A DNA stretch of 64,000 bases, from positions 866,001-930,000 of the forward strand of contig BSQZ01000073.1 in NCBI GenBank assembly GCA_033239005.1. The letters are read 5' to 3'. A program made the translations under genes and the position numbers. Below the pieces are notes generated by a model. It was not told where the DNA came from. It did not search any database and saw only the letters and a program-made list of their open reading frames with translations. Positions 1-10,384 of the stretch are shown here, in pieces. Positions within the stretch are counted from its first letter, which is position 1; every line of letters starts with the position of its first letter. The DNA is from Lamellibrachia satsuma (Eukaryota; Annelida; Polychaeta; Sabellida; Siboglinidae).

Positions 1-1
1 G

Positions 2-127
2 CAGGCTGTCAGAGGCTTGTGAGTTCGACACGATCACCCCAAACGAAATTTTGAGGGATAGACTGATCTTTGGAATTCATGACACAAAGGTACGAGAACG
101 GTTACTGCGTGAGAATATACATGACAC
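2..127 (+). pseudogene. Gag capsid C-terminal fragment (Gypsy)
   Basis: Frame 2 reads through a segment with the pattern LRDRLIFGIHDTKVRERLLR, typical of the end of the capsid domain of Ty3/Gypsy Gag. It stops at TGA just as the next frame opens at 128, so a one-base frameshift separates it from the zinc-knuckle region. The 5' part lies outside the window. Confidence 0.7.
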
Positions 128-1375
128 TTGACGGAGCAAATGAGGATTGTGGGTCAGTCGAGCAGTTCAGCGACGTCGGTTCATGCACTTCGACAATCGG
201 TCGGCCAGAAAAAACGCGTCAAGAAGAAAGAGACGTCACACACGACTAAGAGCGAGGCAACGAAAGAGTGCTGGAACTGTGGTCGTCAACATGGCCGAGA
301 GTCGAAGGAGTTATGTCCGGCCTTCGGCAAAACGTGCGACTGCTGTGGCAAATCGAATCATTTCGCCAAAAAATGCCGACAAAAACGGTCAGGCAGAACG
401 CGAAATTCAGTAAGGACGATCGGAGAGTCGGAGGAGGTTTTTCCGGTCCGCGAGGTGGTGACACTGGCGATGTTAGACGATTCGCAGTGCGTGACCTTGA
501 AGTTGGACTCCGGGAGCTACATACGCTTCCAAATCGACTCCGGGGCCCAATGTAACGTGGTGCCTCTGAAGCTGTATCAACGAGCCACTAAAGACGTGCG
601 GCTGAAGGACGTCAACAGGTGTCAATCATCTATACTTGCGTTTGGCGGTTCTCGGCTGACAATGGTCGGTGAGGTACACGTTCGAATCTGGCGAGGCGAC
701 TACAAATGCATCCTCGTCTGCAAACTGGTCGACAACGACAACATCCGGCCAATCCTGGGGAGGAAGGCTTGTGTGGGCATGAAGTTGATCCAGTATACGG
801 ACAATGATGCGCTACACAAACCAGAGACTCGAGGCGAGCAAGTCTACGCGGTCGAGGGTGCGCTGATCAGCAAGACAGCTGTCATCGAAAAGTACGCCAC
901 TGTGTTTGGTGACGGCATCGGCGAACTAGAGGGCGAGTATCAAATCCGGCTGGATGACGCGGTCGACCCCATCCAACACGCCCCACGCCGAGTACCAGTC
1001 GCTCTGAGAGACCGATTGAAAGCGACGCTGGACGACATGACTCGGGACGACATCATTGAAGCTGTCGAAAAACCCACCGCGTGGATCAGCTCGATGATAG
1101 TGATCACGAAGAAGGACAGCAAACTTCGCATCTGCTTGGATCCGAAGGATCTCAACCGTGCGATCCGGCGAGAAAACTACCAGCTACCAACGATTGAAGA
1201 CATCGCGACGCGACTGCACGGAGCCAAGGTGTTCACTGTCCTTGACGTATGCCATGGGTTTTGGCACGTGCGCCTCGACGACCGCTCTTCATATCTGACG
1301 ACCTTCCACACACCTTTCGGCAGGTATGGTTTCAAACGTATGCCGTTTGGTATCCGTTCGGCCCCCGAAGTTTAA
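128..1375 (+). pseudogene. Gypsy nucleocapsid, protease and RT fingers/palm (pol part 1)
   Basis: The 415-residue frame begins with a basic linker, then a CWNCG... knuckle and a canonical CX2CX4HX4C knuckle (CDCCGKSNHFAKKC, about residues 70-84) that binds RNA. A retropepsin active site FQIDSGAQCNVVP follows near residue 134. RT begins around residue 280 and includes motif A (VLDVCHGFWHV, with the first catalytic Asp) and MPFGI before the frame ends in TAA at an A-rich run. RT continues in another frame from about 1373, so a slip beside the ten-A tract broke it. The recorded start is not a true Met start; it is the continuation of Gag. Confidence 0.88.
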
Positions 1376-2690
1376 AAAAAAAATGCACGAACTGATCGAG
1401 GGGTTACAAGGTATCGAGGTTGTGGCTGATGATTTTGTTGTCGTAGGGTACGGCAACACGGTCGACGAGGCAAACGTTGACCACGACAAACGACTCCACT
1501 CATTTCTGCAGCGATGTGAGGAGCGAGGGGTCAAACTAAACGTCGACAAGTTCAAACTGAGACAGGAGGAAGTTCGATTCATCGGGCACGTCGCAACGTC
1601 TGACGGGCTGAGTATCGACCCCACTAAGGTAAAGGCTATCGTTGACATGCCTAACCCTACTGATGTTGCAGGAGTTCAACGCTTGTTGGGATTGGCCCAG
1701 TATCTGGCCAAGTTCCTTCCGCATCTCTCTGACATCACGAAGCCGCTACGAGAACTTACGAGGAATGACACCGACTGGATGTGGGAAAGCTCGCAACAGA
1801 ACGCAGTCGACACGCTGAAGAAAGCTGTCGCAAGTACACCTGTGTTACGCTACTACAATCTCGCAGACGAAGTGACCATCCAGTGCGATGCGTCACAATC
1901 AGGACTTGGTGCAGCATTGATGCAGAACGGCCAGCCGGTGGCGTATGCATCACGTGCCCTGACGCCACCTGAAACAAGATACGCTCAGATCGAAAAAGAG
2001 CTATTGGCGATCGTGTTCGTGTGTGATCGATTTGAGGCCTACATTTACGGCCGTGATCGCGTGAGCATTGAATCCGACCACAAGCCGTTGGAAACGATCG
2101 TTCTGAAGCCTCTCAGAAGTGCACCTAAACGGTTACAGCGGATGCTGCTCCGTTTACAGAAATACACACTCGATGTCAAATTCAAGAAAGGCGAACACAT
2201 GTATTTGGCCGACACGTTGAGCCGAGCGTACATACCTGAGGTCAAGGTGTGCGACTTCGTACATGAGCTTGAGGAGCTAGACCACCGTGAGTCACTCCCC
2301 GTCAGCCAGGAACGATGGCAACAGCTCAACCACGCGTCAGAGAACGACTATGTGTGTCAGCAGCTACGAGCGACCATTCAGAATGGATGGCCGGAGACCA
2401 AAGCAGAGGTCCCCGAGTGTGTGCTACCTTACTACGACTCGCGAGACGAGTTGACGGTTCAAGGAAATCTGATCTTCAAAGGGCAGTTGTTGGTCGTGCC
2501 CGCTGCGGTACGTACCGAGTTGATGTCAGTGGCACACGCGAGTCACATTGACATTGAGGGCTGTCTGAGGAGAATGCGCGAATGTCTATACTGGCCGCGC
2601 ATGACAACACAAGTCAAGGATTACATATCCAAGCGTGACATATGTCTGTCACACCGTAGTGCCCCACACGGGAACCACTACAACAACACG
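1373..2690 (+). pseudogene. Gypsy RT palm/thumb, RNase H and integrase zinc domain (pol part 2)
   Basis: This frame resumes RT just after the A tract. The VADDF box is the catalytic Asp pair, followed by the thumb region (FIGHVATSDG, RLLGLAQYLAKF). RNase H shows QCDASQSGLGAAL, the Glu-bearing YAQIEKELLAIV and SDHKPL, so its acidic residues are present. The chromodomain-less integrase zinc domain follows (HASH...), but the usual C-x2-C pair has become R-x2-C (KRDIC), losing one zinc ligand. After about 2690 the frame no longer matches integrase; the core continues in another frame at 2729. Confidence 0.88.
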
Positions 2691-2719
2691 ACTTCGTGGC
2701 GCGGCCATAGTCCAAGATC

Positions 2720-3340
2720 GGCGCAGACTTGTGCCAACTACACGGTCGTACACTACTCGTTGTATGCGACTACTACAGCAACTTCTTTGAAGTAGCTCGC
2801 TTGAACACGGTTACGACGCGCAGTGTGGTGCGTGAGTTCTTACCGATGTTCGCCAGATTTGGACTGCCCGATGTGCTCGTTACTGACAACGGGCCACAGT
2901 TTGCTTCGGCCGAGTTTGCAGTGTTCGTGAGGAAGAAAGGAATTACTCATTTGACGTCCTCACCGCATTACGCACAAAGCAATGGAAAATCGGAGAACGC
3001 GGTGAAGACGCTGAAACTAATCTTCGCCAAAGCCAAACAGAGTGGTGAGTCCGAGTACATGGCGCTACTCGACTGGAGGAATACGCCGTCCGAAGGGATG
3101 GGAACGAGTCCCGCTCAACGACTCATGGGCCGACGTTGTAAAACGTTGCTCCCAACAGTTGGAACGCTGTTGAAACCACAATATGACACCAATGCCGATA
3201 CACGAGCATTGGCAGGCAGAAAACGACGTCAGTCGTTTTACTACAACCAACACGCGCATCCACTTCCGCCGATCAACGAAGGCGCAACCGTTCGTATGAG
3301 GCTTCCAGGTGAGAAGACGTGTACCGAACGTGTACCGAGC
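2720..3340 (+). pseudogene. Gypsy integrase catalytic core (pol part 3)
   Basis: The DDE residues of the retroviral-type integrase fold can all be seen: the first Asp in VVCDYYSNFFE, the second in LVTDNGPQF and the Glu in QSNGKSENAV. The core inserts element DNA into the host. It is followed by the linker ending near RMRLPGEK, after which the frame shifts into the C-terminal domain. The individual domain looks intact, but it is separated from the rest of pol by frameshifts on both sides. Confidence 0.88.
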
Positions 3341-3588
3341 AGGTCGACTCACGAAGCTACCACATGAAAGTTGGAGGGACGATCTACAGGCGCAATCGAC
3401 GACAGTTGGTGTGTGCTGGCGAGCAGCCCCACGATGAAACGAGCCGTGATGACGCGCCGTCTTCGTTGAGTGATGGCAACCCCGAGACGCACCCCCTTCC
3501 GGTCGTGCCAGATGTGTCCGCAGGTCTTCGCAGATCTGTGCGCGAACGCAAGCCGCCAGCGTGGCTCAGCGACTACGTTTCGGCGTAA
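3325..3588 (+). pseudogene. Gypsy integrase C-terminal domain (pol part 4)
   Basis: The frame contains RSYHMKVGGTIYRRNRRQL, the small beta-rich motif near the end of Gypsy integrases, then a proline/serine-rich tail with RRSVRERKPPAWLSDYV, typical of the pol terminus in animal Gypsy elements. It ends in TAA at 3588. It overlaps the end of the core frame, marking the last frameshift. Confidence 0.8.
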
Positions 3589-3719
3589 TTTACTAACTTT
3601 GTCCATAAGACATTGTTATCACACGACTGTCCACAAGAGACGGTACATTTTGCTTACAATCTCGTGTGTAATCGTTTTGCTAATAATTAGTCACAGTTGT
3701 GAATAAGTGACTTTTCTTG

Positions 3720-4245
3720 TAAGAGGCCTCTTGGCGTCGTTCCCATAAATAAATGCCAATTTTCTCACCAGTTGGGGTGCTGACAGAGGGACGCCCTACC
3801 TAAGTTTCTGGCATTGGTCATTCCCTACTAAGGGGAGACAATGACATGGCCCCACGGGATCAGGTTAAACTGTTTAACCTTGGCGTCATTCTCATAAATA
3901 AATGCCCCTTTTCTCATCTTGTGGGGTTGTGGACAGGGAATATGCCCCACCTAAATGGCGGCGTTGGTCGTTCAATAATCAGGGGAACCCACGGGAACAG
4001 TTCACATTGTTTTATCATTCGCCTTATCCCATTAAATAAGCGTCATTCCATTAAATATATGCCTCTTTTCTCACCCTTTGGGGGTTGCTAGTGGGGGAAA
4101 GCCCCACTGAAGTTGTTGGCATTCACGGAATCCCAAGGGAAAATTTGACACTAGTTTTAACCTTGACGCCATTTCATTAATTACATGCAACTTTTCACCC
4201 ATTGTGGGTTGTGGGCATGGGGAAAGCCCCAAATAAATAAATTAA
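3720..4245. repeat. Old tandem repeat, unit about 140 bp, about 4 copies
   Basis: Four diverged units start near 3728, 3878, 4040 and 4161. Each has a GGCGTC-like start, a CATAAATAAATGCC-like phrase, CTTTTCTCA, a GTGGGGTTG-like phrase and a GCCCCAC phrase. They lie directly after the Gypsy pol end and could be part of its 3' non-coding region. No gene is seen. Confidence 0.7.
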
Positions 4246-4429
4246 TTAATAAATGAAATATCTCTTATAACCGTGTAGGTTTCGTCAACCGTGTTTCAAA
4301 ACGAATGTTCTCATTGGTCTACAAGACGGGCTTTACTTCCAGACAATTCTACGAACGCTTAAACCTGATTGGCAGATAAGACAAGGTGTGTGGCTTAGCC
4401 AATCAAATGAGGGGAGCGTGGCAGGAGGT

Positions 4430-4612
4430 TGGTCCTAAACGTTGGTTGGAGGTGGGAGGTTGGCCTCATAAATAGGTTTGACGTGAGATTGGTGTAAGGT
4501 GGGAGGTGGATTATCAAAACTGGTGAGAGGTGGGAGGTTGAGCCCCAAAACAGGTGGAAGATTGGGAATTGGCTCCGAAATAGGTGGGATATGGGAGGTT
4601 GAAGCCCCTCCA
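4430..4612. repeat. Degenerate G-rich tandem repeat (GGTGGGAGGTTG)
   Basis: The phrase GGTGGGAGGTTG and close variants recur about every 50-60 bp, each followed by a short AT-rich stretch. One strand is purine-rich. It sits just upstream of a TATA-like box (TATAAAAA near 4673). Confidence 0.6.
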
Positions 4613-4670
4613 CACCCCTCTCAAATTATTCGGTTCGATTGAGTAATATAACAACGACACCACGCGACGT

Positions 4671-4910
4671 CGCTATAAAAAACCCACGTAAAACGTTAGA
4701 GGCAACAGTTGGGAGCTAACAATTAGACGTCGATACATGTTCCAATTCTGTTCTCTGCCGGTTCCTGGACCCCTGGCCCTGTTGTCGTCTTGAACTTGGA
4801 CTACATCGAAACATCTTGGTCTACAACGCTCTACAACGCTGCTACCGCAACGCTGCTCTTCCGTACGTGGTAAGTTGCTGCCGGTGTCTTCGGTTCTATA
4901 TTAACGGTCG
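4671..4910 (+). promoter_or_regulatory. Possible Pol II promoter, TATA box (tentative)
   Basis: GCTATAAAAAACCC occurs at about 4671-4684, followed by a pyrimidine-rich, CTG/CTAC-rich leader and a GT-rich possible donor (GTGGTAAGT near 4867). This is what an LTR U3-R or a short gene promoter would look like, but no partner LTR or gene is present. It is recorded only because the motif arrangement is clear. Confidence 0.25.
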
Positions 4911-5015
4911 CTGATGTCTTATTTGATTCGTTCATTGTGTTATCGCTTTCCTGTACCCGTAACTGTCGCTATTCATATAGCAGACCCGTTTGTCTTCAGG
5001 TACGTCGCTATCGCC

Positions 5016-5180
5016 TTAACCAGGAAAATTGCTGCCGCCGTAACCGGAAAAGTTGCTGACGCTGTAACCGGAAAAGTCGCTGCCGCCGTAACAAAGAAAG
5101 ACGCAGCCGCCGTAACCCGGAAAGTCGCTGCCGCCGTAATCGGAAAAGTCGCTGCCGCCGTAACCGGAAAAGTCGCTGGC
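5016..5180. repeat. 24-bp minisatellite, about 7 copies
   Basis: The unit is like TAACCGGAAAAGTCGCTGCC plus GCCG. At 24 bp it is a multiple of three, so the plus strand stays open and reads as VTGKVAAA repeats, while the minus strand also stays open. It runs straight into the 22-bp array. The open frame over it is a product of the repeat, not good evidence for a gene. Confidence 0.85.
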
Positions 5181-6019
5181 TCAGGGGACCCCACATGGTG
5201 GCTCAGGGGACCCCACATGGTGGCTCAGGGGACCCCACATGGTGGCTCAAGGGACCCCTCATGGTGGCTCAAGGGACCCCACATGGTGGCTCAAGGGACC
5301 CCACATGGTGGCTCAAGGGACCGACCCCACATGGTGGCTCAAGGGACCCCACATGGTGGCTCAAGGGACCCCACATGATGGCTCAAGGGACCCCACATGG
5401 TGGCTCAAGGGACCCCACATGGTGGCTCAAGGGACCGACCCCACATGGTGGCTCAAGGGACCCCACATGGTGGCTCAAGGGACCCCACATGGTGGCTCAA
5501 GGGACCCCACATGGCAGCTCAAGGGACCCCACATGGTGGCTCAAGGGACCCCTCATGGTGGCTCAAGGGACCCCTCATGGTGGCTCAAGGGACCCCACAT
5601 GGTGGCTCAAGGGACCCCTCATGGTGGCTCAAGGGACCCCACATGGTGGCTCAAGGGACCCCTCATGGTGGCTCAAGGGACCCCACATGGTGGCTCAAGG
5701 GACCCCTCATGGTGGCTCAAGAGACCCCTCATGGTGGCTCAAGGGACCCCTCATGGTGGCTCAGGGGACCCCACATGGTGGCTCAAGGGACCCCTCATGG
5801 TGGCTCAAGAGACCCCTCATGGTGGCTCAAGGGACCCCTCATGGTGGCTCAAGGGACCCCTCATGGTGGCTCAAGGGACCCCACATGGTGGCTCAAGGGA
5901 CCCCTCATGGTGGCTCAAGAGACCCCTCATGGTGGCTCAAGGGACCCCTCATGGTGGCTCAAGGGACCCCACATGGTGGCTCAAGGGACCCCTCATGGTG
6001 GCTAAAGGGACCCCACATG
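5177..6019. repeat. 22-bp minisatellite, about 38 copies
   Basis: The unit is like GGGACCCCACATGGTGGCTC plus AA, with two main variants (CCCCACATGG and CCCCTCATGG) and a few GACC-inserted units. Because 22 is not a multiple of three and the unit has no stop in any plus frame, all three plus frames are open for hundreds of codons. These long frames should not be annotated as proteins. Confidence 0.95.
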
Positions 6020-6029
6020 GGCCTTCCCT

Positions 6030-6890
6030 GATACGATGGGCTTTTACTTTAAGTAATAAACTAAACAGTTTTGTGTCATCTGCAAATTTCAGTACGTTAC
6101 TTGTTATACTGTCGTCCAAGTCATTGATATATATTAAGAATAACATAGGTCCTAATACTGATCCTTGAGGTACCCCACTCAAAACCGATTTCTAATTTGA
6201 AACTTCTCCATCTACTACAACTCGTTGTCTTCTGTCAGTCAGCCATTGTTCAATCCAGTCAATTATGCCATCCCCTATACCATGGGCTTTTACTTTAAGT
6301 AGTAATCTTTGAGGTGGCGTTTTGTCAAAAGCTTTCTGAAAATCTAAGTAGATAATATCTACTGGCGATCCCTCATCTATCCACTTAGTGATTTCTTCAA
6401 AAGAAAAAACATATTTGTTAAGTATGACCTCGCTTTTAGGAATCCATGTTGAGATGGATTTAATAATTTATCCCTAACACGGAATTCCAACATATGATCT
6501 TTAATTAACGTTTCTAATAATTTACAAATCACAGATGTTAAACTCGCTAGTCTGTAATTCTCTGACTTATTTCTTGAACCCTTTTTAAATAATTGTATGA
6601 TGTATGATGCTTCTTACCATTCAAAAGGAACCACCCACTCCCTCTTTTAACGAACACTCTTGCAAGTGGTATTGTAGTTTTGGCAGAATTCCATCCACTC
6701 CAGGTGATTTATTATCCTTCATTGCCTTTATTTTTAGCTACCATTTCTGGAGTTACAATTAACTGCCCTAACTAGTCCGATTTAGCCTCCTGAAATTTAG
6801 CAACTGGAACTTGTAATGAACTAGTGCCCTCTCTGATAAACACTGAACTGATGTATCCATTTAGGTCTTCCGCCATTAAAAAACCTTGTT
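6030..6890 (-). mobile_element. Decayed CR1-like LINE fragment (RT)
   Basis: On the minus strand the sequence matches the RT of the fuller CR1 copy at 10.3-14.4 kb: [19 protein letters not shown] and KFADDTKLF near 6182-6060, and further conserved pieces up to about 6890. The phrase for KVKAHGIG appears twice (near 6040 and 6290), showing an internal rearrangement. Many stops and indels mark it as older than the 10-14 kb copy. It abuts the 22-bp array directly. Confidence 0.8.
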
Positions 6891-8574
6891 CTGGAGAGAT
6901 TTCGATTTCTCAGTTTCAAGTTCGACTCTCGTTTTCGGACACTTCAACAAGTTGAGTCTGCTGCTTCGAGGAAGGCAAATGCTATCTAAATAGCAATATA
7001 ATTGCAGAACCTTAACAATAGAACAAGAATGGGCCAATGAAAAAGGCACATTTGAACTTCGTTGCTAGTTGGGGAGGTCGTGGGAAAGGAAATGTGGACC
7101 CAGAGATGGACTAGCCGTTGAAGAACACACTAGCCAGGCCGTACTCCATGGAAGAAACGGTACTATGTGGCATCCTGACCCCCTGATGCCGGATGGTGGC
7201 AGGTTCACAACATATTTTGTTCTGTTTACGCATGGTAGATTGTAGCAGACATAATGATGATTTTAACATACACATTGAGGGCATTCCCCCCAGACCTTTT
7301 ATTTGGCCCCTCCATTCTTACCAAGATCCACAAATCTTTGCCCTCAATCATGTCTTATCATCCAATCATGTCTTATCATCCAATGATACTGCTTTTTTAT
7401 GTCAGACCGTTTTTAGTAAACTCACACTGGGGGAATGTCCTGATGGGGAATTCCAATGGTATGACAGGGTATAACGATGGGCACTTTCCTTCAATGGTCA
7501 AAACTACACATTTGTCACCAGTAAAATAATACTTTCTTGATTTGGCCCAAAGGGGCACTTTCCATTATCAAAATGGGTCCAAACAGGAAAATGTTCAATG
7601 AAAGGCTGGATTTCTGCAGGCAAAATCACAAATGGTAATGGTACAAATGGTAATGGTACAAATGGTAAGTTCTTATGTAACATTGTATTCAGTGATACAG
7701 AAATTGCTCCAAAATGGTCCAAAAAATATTATTTTACTGATAGATCTGCTGGTACCAAAAAGGGTACTGTTAATTATTAAAAGGGCACAGCTGTCCTTAA
7801 AGAACACGGTTAAGGGTGGGGATAGAACCCCAAATGGCATTCCAATAAACAGGACAATATATTCCATAAAAGGGTAATTTTTTTGGGCAAAGACTTTCAG
7901 TGAACAAAAGGGTAGTTTATCTATAGCGTAAAGTTTTACTTATATTGTGTCGTGCTTGAGTAAGAGGTAAACATGGTAAGTTACTGTGTAACATTGTATT
8001 AAGTCATTGGGATTGTTCAAAGCGCCTAACATTTCGTCCCCCTGGCAGACCTGATCATTTCAATGCAAACTCATACAATGATACAGTTATGCCACAATTA
8101 CTGTGCAAAGACTGTTTGTTCACACATCCACCACTGTCTATTGCCAAGGTGAATATAGTGGCCCATCTCTAAATGCCAGGTAACTGTTTTTCACATTGGT
8201 GTAAAAATTTATATCGAGTGATTAGTGAGATTTATAAAAGTCGTATGGGAAATAGCTTCCGGTTCCAGTTAAGAGATGTATGTTTACATATCTCAAGTCT
8301 CAAGTGGTTTACTCCAAACAGCCCAAACTTGGGCTAACGCAGTTGTTTGTGGTGGACTGTGCGCATGCGCTGTGGGTGGTACATTCGATTAAAAGACTAG
8401 TATCATTAATGTTGCTGAAATGGTTTTTATCTGATAGTTTTATTTATTTTATGTATAGGATGTTTAACAAAAATTTTTAATAGGTTGGTTATGTGTATGG
8501 ATACTGTCGCTGCCTTGCCACATGCACACATAGACAGTCTCCATACCCACACCATGGATAATTTTACGCTGAGC
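6891..8574. other. No gene seen; unclassified repeat-like DNA
   Basis: Only short, non-conserved open frames. The stretch 7190-7900 has recurring phrases (GGGCACTTTCC, AAAGGGCAC, CAAATGGTAATGGTA at 7628-7665) that look like an old repeat. An imperfect hairpin lies at about 8490-8560 (GTGTATGGATACTGTC against GACAGTCTCCATACCCACAC). Confidence 0.5.
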
Positions 8575-8995
8575 ACTGTGTTTTAAAGGCAGTTTAGGTG
8601 AGGAGGTGTGGTGAAAGGGAGTTCCATAATAGCTTCTTGAAATGATTTTGGGTTTTTATGCTGGTAATTTTTGGTGGAATCATATTCCATATGCGAATGG
8701 CTCTGGGATAAAATGAAAAGACCATTGCATTTATACGACACTTGGGGGCTATGTATTGTCCATGGGTTCGAGAGCGAGTTAGTAGGCCTGGAGGAGGGGT
8801 GATCTCAATAATGTTATTTAGAATTTTGTAGAAGGTTGTGGCTTGTTTGATAATGCGCCTTCGTTCGAGGGTTGGCCATCCAAGGGCAGTAATTAGATCT
8901 GCTGGATTTGTGTTCCGTCTGTAATCATTTTTAACAAATCTGGCAGCAGAGTGTTGCACTCTTTCAAGACTTTTAACTTGTGAAAAGGTGTGGGG
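8575..8995 (-). mobile_element. LINE 3' end, family distinct from the CR1 copies
   Basis: The 121-residue minus frame has the C-terminal signature of EN-RT LINEs: QHSAARFVKNDYRR near the start, LGWPTLERRR, and RAIRIWNMIPP near the end, finishing with a stop at 8594. It lacks the DQIEVFKIVNGYEDVD block of the CR1 copies, so it belongs to another family. Upstream homology begins near 8995 (LERVQHSAA); RT is missing, so the copy is strongly 5'-truncated. Confidence 0.75.
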
Positions 8996-9415
8996 ATTAT
9001 ATGAGTTCCATTGCTTAGTTGATTTTCCATCCTACTCATATTGCTGCAGTAGCATACTGATTACCATGACGTGTTGTTTAGAAGTAAATTATGTGTTTAC
9101 ACAATGTAAATTATATCTTAAATGGTATTTTAACCCATTCGGATTTCCCGCCATAATCTCCACCCTTCTTCCGGTCAGGTGCAAAATGTAAATAGCTGAG
9201 GTAAGGGTAGAAATAAATCAGTAACACAATGATAACATAACTAGAACTGCACTCCCAACTTTACCCATCTGTATACTAACATTCCAACTTCAATCAAGGC
9301 ATATTATTACCCAGAGTAGCCCTGGGACAGATTTAAGTTTTCCTCGTCGAGCACTGCACACAACGCCTTGGAAACCTCTGCACGTATTCTCAGTACAACA
9401 GCACACATAGGGTAA

Positions 9416-9418
<3 letters not shown>

Positions 9419-9446
<28 letters not shown>
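9419..9446. repeat. (TA)n microsatellite
   Basis: About 14 perfect TA units. No other feature is seen in the surrounding 9.0-9.75 kb. Confidence 0.9.
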
Positions 9447-9450
<4 letters not shown>

Positions 9451-9764
9451 CAGGTAGTACGTATATCATAAAGGATGCACACGTGGAGACTCTGAAGTGC
9501 AACTACTGATGTGGGCTTCTTGTAACAATTGGATGTTCAATGTGGTAATACGTGCGGACACACTACAAGGTGTATGTGTCCACAGTACATTAACCTAAAT
9601 ACACCTTATTGCAATTGTTCTGTTCTTACACTGTAGACTTCCCAGCATCCTTCGTAAATTTCTTCTGAACTCTTGTATTCACTGCTTTCTTTATCCAATT
9701 CCACCAGCATATAGTGATCATCGCTGCCCATGTCAGACCAATGTATGTGTAGAAAGTGCAATAC

Positions 9765-9765
9765 C

Positions 9766-9854
<89 letters not shown>

Positions 9855-9883
9855 TATACATATATATACATACATATATATAC

Positions 9884-9971
<88 letters not shown>
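9765..9971. repeat. (TA)n microsatellite with TACA interruptions
   Basis: A 200-bp TA tract with a central patch of ATATACAT repeats. Its Ile/Tyr open frames on both strands are artefacts. Confidence 0.95.
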
Positions 9972-10384
9972 GCAGGTGATACATATCTTGATAAACAGAC
10001 AACCTAAGTGCACAACCAAGGTTCAACATCTTCAAATCATTCAGAATCAAAAGTGTACATTTGTATCAATTGGTTTTAACATTTTCCATGCATCACACTG
10101 CCTGGTGAAAACAAATGTATCCCACATATATTGTTTTACATTGTAACAAGTAAAAGTTACGTTGCACTTACAGACCGAGTGGTAATGCTGAGCCCAGTTG
10201 CTGTTAGTTGTTTTGTGAAAGGGGTTCCTGAAAATGTCGCTTTCCAAAATAATACTGATAAAATATGACTTGTCTTGATAACTCCCCTATTCATTTAACA
10301 AGATTGCCGTCCCAAACAACAAGTTCCAGATGGCAAGTGGACAAGGAAGCCATTGGCTTATCGAGAGTCCAACAATTTTCTCAT

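Larger units (their letters stand above)
1..3588 (+). mobile_element. Ty3/Gypsy LTR retrotransposon, internal region, broken
   Basis: An LTR-retrotransposon interior running off the left window edge. In order it shows a capsid end, CCHC zinc knuckles, an aspartic protease, reverse transcriptase, RNase H, an integrase zinc domain, the integrase core and an integrase C-terminus. Protease-RT-RNase H-integrase order is that of Ty3/Gypsy. The reading frame changes near 126, 1375, 2690-2730 and 3320-3350, so the copy is dead. No 3' LTR can be proven: there is no second copy of any flank in the window. The base composition is GC-richer than most of the window, which suggests a fairly recent arrival. 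Confidence 0.9.

Noticed and set aside
3589..4910. 3' LTR of the Gypsy element
   Set aside because: No second copy, no clear TG...CA ends and no target duplication can be shown inside the window.
5195..6168. Frames with [16 protein letters not shown] repeats
   Set aside because: All three plus frames are open because of the 22-bp unit; no start, splice or domain evidence.
7193..7877. Short plus frames near 7.2-7.9 kb
   Set aside because: Low complexity and repeat phrases, no conserved motif.
9606..10146. Ile/Tyr-rich frames on both strands
   Set aside because: Translations of the (TA)n tract; same for 36.5-36.8, 48.0-48.8 and 60.7-60.9 kb.
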